Shown: positions 58,164 through 64,000 of the stretch, in pieces
Layout of the letters: the number at the start of each line of letters is the position of its first letter
Position numbering within the stretch: position 1 is the first letter of the stretch
Source: Hexactinellida sp. DTS-2022
Taxonomy: Eukaryota; Porifera; Hexactinellida
Direction: 5' to 3'
DNA: 64,000 bases
Assembly: GCA_028753945.1 (NCBI GenBank)
Contig: JAPNXP010000003.1
Coordinates: 4,154,001 to 4,218,000 of the forward strand
Position numbers and translations under genes: made by a program
The notes under the pieces: generated by a model
Told to the model about the DNA's origin: nothing
What the model saw: the letters and a program-made list of their open reading frames with translations, nothing else
Databases searched by the model: none

Positions 58164-59239
58164 TTTTTTTCCGCCAAGTCATCATCACTTTGAAGTTGTT
58201 ATATTATTTCAGAAAGGTGTTTTAGAAGGCAACGACCCTTAGAGTGGTGGAAGTTTCCATTTTGCTCACTTCATTTGAGAGATATTCAAGTTTCAGTAGA
58301 ATATAATCTGTAATGACTCAGCATTTTTAAAGTGGGTGTTGGGTTTACACCCAACTCCAACTAACCCATGCGAATTATTTTATTCAAAAAATTGTAAAAA
58401 TACATTTTTTTGACGATTTCATCATCACTTTAAGGTGTCAAGACCCATTTGTAGAGGTGTTACGTGGCATAAGGATCAATTGATAAATTTGAAATCTGTT
58501 ACTATCTACTATAATCTCTGAGATTTATGATATTTAATTGATTAATATATATTATTATTAATATTATTTATAATATAACACCAATTTCAATGTCAACTTA
58601 CAATTATTAAGTTAAATTATTTTGTCATAAATAATAAATTAATTAACTTGGCTATCAAATTTCAATTCCGCACACTCGATGACCCTTAATAAACAAATTG
58701 GAAGCATCTATTTAAATCAAATACAGACTGAATTAATTATAATTAATTACGTCAGTATATTAACAGTGCAATAATATTCTCGCAGATGTAAATATAATCA
58801 CATAATCTGTCGTTGTTATGAAATATATAATCTTAGTTTTCAATTGGAAAATAGAAGCCTTCTCGATCTCACAAGTTGAATCAATATAATAATCACGAGT
58901 CGAAACAATAGAATTTGATTTAACACTTTCAATTGAGCTGAAGTGTTAGTAAACAAAGGAAATTTGCAACTCTATTGTGGCACAAACTAAGTACAATTTG
59001 AAAATTCGTGCACTGTGAAAAGGTGTAGAAATTAATTCTCTATCGAATGCATATGAATTTAATTTTCGAGTACTATTTATTGTTCCTGTTTCAATATTAA
59101 ACAGGTGCAAAAATGTGTCCAAAAAAATGTGATAAAAAATCGTGACCCCAGGTGCACATCTGTAACCCATGAGACACATATCCTGAAATTTTGGGCTCTT
59201 AGTTAATAATACTCTGTACTGGTGGAGAGGATACGGAAG

Positions 59240-59272
59240 GATAATAATAATAATAATAATAATAATAATATA
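59240..59272 (+). repeat. AAT trinucleotide microsatellite
   Basis: A run of ATA/ATAATA at the position where units normally continue with a hairpin; here the P array follows instead. Confidence 0.85.
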
Positions 59273-59291
59273 CCAAAGCACTAAGACCAAT

Positions 59292-59660
59292 ACTGGGCCA
59301 CTATACTATAGTATAGTCGGCACAGTAATAATAATAAAGGCAGTGATTCCAATACTGGGCCACTATACTATAGTATAGTCGGCACAGTAATAATATAAAT
59401 AAAGGCAGTGATTCTAATACTGGGCCACTATACTATAGTATAGTCGGCACAGTAAAAATTAATAAAAATAATAATAAAGGCAGTGATTCCAATACTGGGC
59501 CACTATACTATAGTATAGTCGGCACAGTAATAATATACAATAAAGGCAGTAAGATTAGAACTGGGCCACTATACTATAGTATAGTCGGCACAGTAATAAT
59601 ATACAATAAAGGCAGTAAGATTAGAACTGGGCCACTATACTATAGTATAGTCGGCACAGT
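59292..59660 (-). repeat. Array of six P palindromes ending the modular array
   Basis: Starts at 59292, 59354, 59419, 59494, 59560 and 59626 (spacing 62-75 bp). Spacers are AT-rich ending in AAAGGCAGTGATTCCAAT or AAGGCAGTAAGATTAGA. The Ty3-like element lies about 50 bp further on. Confidence 0.92.
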
Positions 59661-59708
59661 AAAAAGGCATAGTTGGATTATACGTAACGTTTAACTTATA
59701 TATGGTAC

Positions 59709-59870
59709 TGTCGGGAATTAACCTTTACGATCACGATAGTTGGGACGGTAAATTGTAATATGTAAGAAATATAATTGTAGTTCAAAATATATACACTAAA
59801 GCGAGTACTAATACATATTCTACATTAACTAATCTAGCTAAGGTTGACTAACAACTAAATCTTCGTCACA
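59709..59870 (-). repeat. Putative 3' LTR of the Ty3/gypsy element (about 162 bp)
   Basis: On the minus strand it would start TGTGACGAAGATT and end AATTCCCGACA, a TG...CA pair. A purine-rich tract (GGGGAGGGAGA) lies just upstream at about 59873-59883, where a polypurine tract should be. The other LTR is outside the window, so the ends are inferred. Confidence 0.55.
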
Positions 59871-59902
59871 TTATCTCCCTCCCCAAATATGAGGTGTTGA
59901 TG

Positions 59903-60490
59903 CTAGTGTATGGGGTTGCCGAACCTATTCGGTTCCTTCTGAATCCTGGATGAACGCCTCAACATGTGCTGCTCCGAGCATTCCATCCCGACTTGTTCTC
60001 TAGGTAGATTCTCGACTACCACAGTATCTCGGTCTTGAGACTGTTCATCCGTATCGAACCCCACTTCTCCCGAGCTGTCTTGTCCTGCCTCTGACCCTTC
60101 ATGCTCGTGTTCCAACTCCAACGACTCATCCGTGGCAGACATTGGGATAACCTTGCAATCATTGAGGTGGATCCATGAAAATCGGTTATTTCCCTTTTTG
60201 ATTTTAACGTTTGGATACTTTACATCGACCACCGAGTACGGTCCAGTGTACATCTTCTCTAGACCATCGCTCCGAGTAAAGTTCTTATACATTATGGTTT
60301 GCCCAGTACACACTATCGTAGGTGCGCCAACTGTTCTTCTATCGTAGTACTCTTTACTATGCGCCTTGCTGCGGATCATGTGTTCTTCCGCTTCGTGCCA
60401 TTCTTCTTTCTTTTCGGTGGTCGGGTACTTGCTAGTTCCTATCGTCTGGTCCAGCGCCGACCTAATTTTCGCTCCAAACATCAGTTCTTG
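59903..60490 (-). pseudogene. Integrase C-terminal segment and tail (frame-shifted)
   Basis: Begins around LMFGAKIRSALDQT, followed by a GPY/F-like module (YTGPYSVVDVKYPNVKI), an acidic segment and a basic end (RRSSRIQKEPNRFG). It is separated by a frame change from the integrase core. It would complete DNA binding by integrase if in frame. Confidence 0.8.
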
Positions 60491-60972
60491 TGGGGTGTAA
60501 AGTTGGTGCTGCTACTCTTCAGTGAATTCACGTTGAAGGCCACTTCCTGCAGGATATTCGGCCAAACAGACTTGTCCAGTTTTCGCACTGACAGCAAACA
60601 TCGTAGAGCTTGTTTAACGATCTCTACTGTCCGCTCTACTTGGCCATCCCCTTGGGGGTGATAAGGTGAAGAATGCCTCTTCTCAATCCCGAAATAAGTG
60701 CACATCTGACGTATCACTTCCCCATCGACATTTCGCCCCTGGTCCGACAGTAATACATCTGGTACCCCATATCTATACACCCATCCTGTTTCTATGGCGT
60801 TCCGTACAGATTCAGCAGTCTGGTCTTGCATAGCGACTACCTCTACAAATTTCGAAAACAAGTCCACAATAATAAGAATATATCGGTATCCGTCGGCTGA
60901 CCACGGCAAGACTGCAATGTCGGTGGCTATCATTCTTCTTGGCTCTGCTACATCAAATTCGATGGGCTTCAG
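60481..60972 (-). pseudogene. Integrase catalytic core (frame-shifted)
   Basis: The DDE residues are visible: Asp in MIATDIAVLPW, Asp in LLSDQGRNVDG and Glu in HPQGDGQVERT. The upstream HHCC zinc part is at the end of the pol frame. An indel near 60975 separates the two, and another near 60490 cuts it from the tail. Confidence 0.88.
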
Positions 60973-63600
60973 AGGTTCCCTCTTCGGCTCTTCTTAGTAG
61001 CTCTCTTGTTCTCTAGACATATGACGCATGCCCTACAGCATTGTTCTACGTCTTTTCGCATTCCCACCCAGTAGAATCGATCTCGGAGGTAGGCATACGT
61101 CTTTTCTATCCCTGGGTGTGATATCCGATGTGCTATTTCGGTCATCTTTAACCTTAAACGGTTGGGTATTACCAAAGCTCTCTTGAGAAACAGCTTTCCC
61201 TCTACGTCTATCCTCATGCCTTCTTGCTTCTTATATGGTCCAACCCATATATTCCCGTGCTCCATTAGTTGTTGACAGGCGTTCACAATGCTCTGGTCTC
61301 TGAGCTGTCCATCCCGGAGTTCGTAACGAAGTGCACCAACTTCTTGATCTAGTATGTACACGTTTCGCTCGAAACTCTCCTCATCATTCATGACCCTGTC
61401 CACACTCACAGGTGTTCGACTTAAATAATCGGCGCAGCCATTGGACTTTCCCCTGCGAAACTGTATTTCATAGTTTATTGGCTCAAACTCCAGGATCCAC
61501 CTGGCATATTTATCGCGAGGGTCCTTTTGCCGTCTTAGCCACTGCAACGGATGATGATCTGTAATTATTACAACCTCCCTTGCTGCCTGTAAGTAGACCT
61601 TCCATTTCCTTAGAGCAGCAATTACCGCGTATGCTTCCAGCTCTCCTGCGGAGTATTTCCTTTGCGCATCATTCAAACTACTCGAACAGAACTCAAAAAG
61701 TTTTCGGTTTCCATCCCCATCATCTAGGGACAATACAGCTCCGACAGCAGTTTTAGACGCATCTGTTTCCACAAAGAATGGCCAATCCCAATTCGGGAAG
61801 GCCAACTTCCGAGGCTCATTAACCAGTTGATCCTTCAACTTTTGATAACTCATCTCACACTCCTTAGTCCACATCCACGGAACCCCGCTTTTCGTGAGTT
61901 CATTAAGTGGTTCCGCGGTAATGGAAACACTGGGGATATACTCCCGATACCAGTTTATCAGTCCAATGAACTGCCGCACCTCTTTTTTCGAGATAGGCCG
62001 TGGAAACTGTGCGATCCTCCATAAAGTGGTAGCTAAGGGGCGCTTTCCATCCTTAGATACCAAATGTCCTAGGAATTCCACTTCCTCATACCCGAAAGAA
62101 CACTTCTCCACTCTTAGTTGAATTCCAGCCTCATTGAACCTCTCCAGTACGCCCTCCAGGTGGCTCAGATGCGCTTCGAAATCAGGTGAATGAATACATG
62201 TGTCATCCACGAACGCCTGCACATTCGGGCATCCTCGGAGAGCCTGATCCACAGCTCTTTGGTAGGTCGCTTGTGAGTTCGAAAGACCAAATGGCATACG
62301 GTTAAACTCGAATTGTCCCCGCGTTGATACAAACGAAGTGAGCTCCTTATATTCTTCCTTCACTGGTACACTCCAGTAAGCAGAAGCTCCATCCAATTTA
62401 GAGAAAATCGTGCTCCCCCCTATTCGGTCAAAAATATCCCGTGCGTCTGGCATGGGGTAAGCATCCTTTTTCGTAACATCATTTAAGTCACGATAATCCA
62501 CAGGGAAACGGTGCGATCCGTTCTTTTTTTTAACTAATATGACTCGGCTTGCCCATGGAGAGGTCGAGGGACGTATGATATTGTTTTGGAGCATCTCGTT
62601 TATTTGTCTCGTTACCTCTGCTTCAATTTCAGGAGATACTCGGAGGGGACGATGTCGGACCGGGCGCTCGTCCAATAGCGTGATTACATGTTCTGTGGTC
62701 TTGACCTCTCTAGGCTTCTTTGGATTATCCGCGAAAACCTCGCCCCATCTTTCCAATACTCGGTGTATCGCCGTAATTTCGCGCGGGGAGAGACTGGGAT
62801 TTACGTTATATTTCGTAACCCTTGCACCCTTGACCTCTTTCACCTCCATTTGTACGACCTCGGCTCTCGTGACGGCCTGGCCACCCTGTACCATGGCTAA
62901 GGAGCTTATCCAATGAGTCCCTAGCTTAACTTGCATCCTTTCCCAATCGAAAACCGTTTGTCGGAATAACGATAAGAATCGTCGGCCTAAAATCGCTGTC
63001 CTTGCGTTTGTATCCAAAACCTCTACTAAGTGATGTACCGGTTGACCATCTCCCACATCTATCGATACACGAGCCGTACCGCATACCGCTAGCGAGGCCC
63101 TACCCAGCCCATAGACTCGATCTTCTTTCGCCGTGTATGATATCCCCATCCTTTCGACAGTATTTCTGTCTACCACTGAAGGATCTGCCCCTGTGTCAAT
63201 TAATACATCTATCGCTTTGTTGTCCCATTTGACGGGTATCATCACTGCTGCATCTCTTACTACAGCATGTTTTGTAGTAGCGCTAAGCACTTTCCTTCCA
63301 GTTCCTGTGTGGTGACAGTCCCATACTGGGTGACCCTTCTCGTCACACTTTGGGCAGTGTCGCTCAGGGCATCGCGCCATGAAGTGTCTATCAGAGTTGC
63401 ATATATAGCAGCGAGAATTCTTTGTGTTTCGAAGTTGATTCCCTGAATATGACCTTCCTGCTCTGCCTCTACCCCTTCCATAACCACGATAGCTCGTCGC
63501 ACCCCTGTACTCTTCCTTAGACGTTACATATACCGTGTCCTGGTCATTCGTGACCTCATTCTGGTATTTCGATTCCGGTTTGATCGGATCAACTGATCCG
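60969..63600 (-). pseudogene. Ty3/gypsy pol frame: zinc knuckles, protease, RT, RNase H, integrase N-terminus
   Basis: A long open frame. From the start: an RG-rich stretch and two CCHC knuckles (CYICNSDRHFMARC and CPKCDEKGHPVWDC). Next come the aspartic protease (VLIDTGADPSVVD), then reverse transcriptase with PFGLSNS and the FVDD catalytic box (FVDD replaces the usual YVDD), RNase H (FVETDASKTAVGAVL and ITDHHPLQW) and the integrase HHCC finger (HRISHPGIEKTY, CCRACVIC). It ends at a stop created by an indel before the integrase core. The domains themselves are uninterrupted, so the damage is recent. The first Met, 63380, is internal to the zinc region and is not a natural start. Confidence 0.9.
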
Positions 63601-64000
63601 TTTTTCCTGTTCCAATAGAGCGATCAGACCCAATTCCCTGTAACCAAAATCCATCGGAATCTCCTTTTGCACCAAAGCCGATTTTACCTTGATCAACAAC
63701 TCGCATGCTTCTTTAGTACCAACCTCCCCTTGTGCATCTAGCCATTGCCATTCGCGCAAAGGGGGCTGTACACTAATCGGGAGCTGAGAAACGAAAATGT
63801 TGTATGCTAACGTATTTGGTGCTTTGGCTTCCTGGACCAAATCCTTCATCCTATAAAATAAATCGTCTATGCTCTCTCCTGCTTGCCAATCAGTCTTGCG
63901 GAGTTCACGTAGGGCTCTAAGGGGATCCTTGGGGGGTCGATTTTTTCATTAACGTTTCAAACGCCGCTCCCAAATCATCTGCTTCTCGATTCTCTTCTAT
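63589..64000 (-). pseudogene. gag capsid segment, partial
   Basis: Frame includes ESIDDLFYRMKDLVQEA and LPISVQPPLREWQWLDAQGE, like the capsid C-terminal region of Ty3/gypsy gag. It ends at a stop just after an A-run (63590-63605), where the zinc-knuckle frame takes over by a +1 shift. The start lies beyond the window. Confidence 0.7.

Larger units (their letters stand above)
44150..59280 (+). repeat. Array block 3 of the L-H-R modular repeat
   Basis: The longest block. Inverted part: third right module and H11 (44330-44530), L (44540-45020), R1 (45180-45848), H12. Forward L copies lie at about 45985-46465, 47270-47700, 48060-48570 (with a variant middle), 48945-49430, 49850-50335, 50700-51210 (variant), 52275-52760, 53705-54180 and 55140-55620. 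The shorter L variant is at 56400-56830, 57640-58040 and 58830-59240. R2 follows H at 47818, 48695, 49604 and 50455 (units of about 0.85-0.9 kb). R1 follows at 46591, 51450, 52879, 54303, 55745, 56959 and 58164 (units of 1.2-1.43 kb). No gene is seen in 15 kb. Confidence 0.85.
59709..64000 (-). mobile_element. Ty3/gypsy LTR retrotransposon, 3' portion, degraded
   Basis: Order on the minus strand: gag (partial), two zinc knuckles, protease, reverse transcriptase, RNase H, integrase, tail, polypurine tract, LTR. This is the Ty3/gypsy order. At least three frame changes (about 63595, 60975, 60490) break it. No envelope gene is seen. The 5' LTR, the primer-binding site and most of gag lie beyond 64000. 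Confidence 0.9.

Noticed and set aside
25925-58242. Many 60-110-codon frames with similar translations (CADACSFGGTI, SFSPSTIKL)
   Set aside because: They are translations of the L and H repeat modules in several frames and both strands, with no shared start context and frequent stops.
60132-60661. Plus-strand frames across the Ty3-like element
   Set aside because: Shadows of the minus-strand integrase coding region.

Overview
This window is AT-rich nuclear DNA from an animal, most likely an invertebrate. The evidence is a DDX11/CHL1-type helicase, THAP zinc-finger transposases with a spliced intron, a cadherin relic, a TRIM-like NHL protein and a Ty3/gypsy element. There are no operons or ribosome-binding sites. 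A sponge, cnidarian or similar lineage is possible, but the sequence does not settle it. I saw no tRNA, rRNA or CRISPR locus.

Layout. 0-2.5 kb: an intronless full-length DDX11-like helicase (minus). 2.6-10.8 kb: two nested P-element-like transposons. The inner copy looks intact (72-bp inverted ends, 7-bp target duplication, roughly 998-residue THAP transposase). The outer copy is internally deleted and carries a 1.6-kb minisatellite of 19-bp units. 11.2-14.1 kb: a small hAT MITE, a broken FLYWCH/MULE transposase and a 430-bp inverted duplication of its tail. 15.4-19.2 kb: a complete-looking DNA transposon with a Mutator-like transposase ending in a PHD finger. 19.4-20.7 kb: a coiled-coil/NHL-propeller gene. 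21.7-24.1 kb: a GC-rich foldback sequence and a cadherin pseudogene split by two hAT MITEs, each with a perfect 8-bp target duplication. 35.2-37.1 kb: a 636-residue multipass membrane protein that I do not recognise. 59.7-64 kb: a degraded Ty3/gypsy element (minus), running off the right edge.

Most of 24.5-59.3 kb is a modular repeat array. The same three parts recur: a left module L, a hairpin of about 115 bp (H), and one of several right modules (R1, R2). They form units of about 0.85, 1.2 or 1.43 kb, mostly head to tail with some inversions. A 35-bp palindrome (P, 20 copies, repeat period about 66 bp) often lies beside H. H and P share the 10-mer CTGTGCCGAC. Several H copies carry different bases in the stem that are matched in both arms, which suggests either arm-to-arm conversion or selection for the folded form. 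A second, GC-rich hairpin family with GC-TTC-GC loops lies at 34.7-42.3 kb and also shows matched stem changes. The hairpin families are the best candidates for an undescribed system. The ordinary host genes are the helicase, the NHL gene, the membrane protein and, formerly, the cadherin; most of the rest is mobile DNA.
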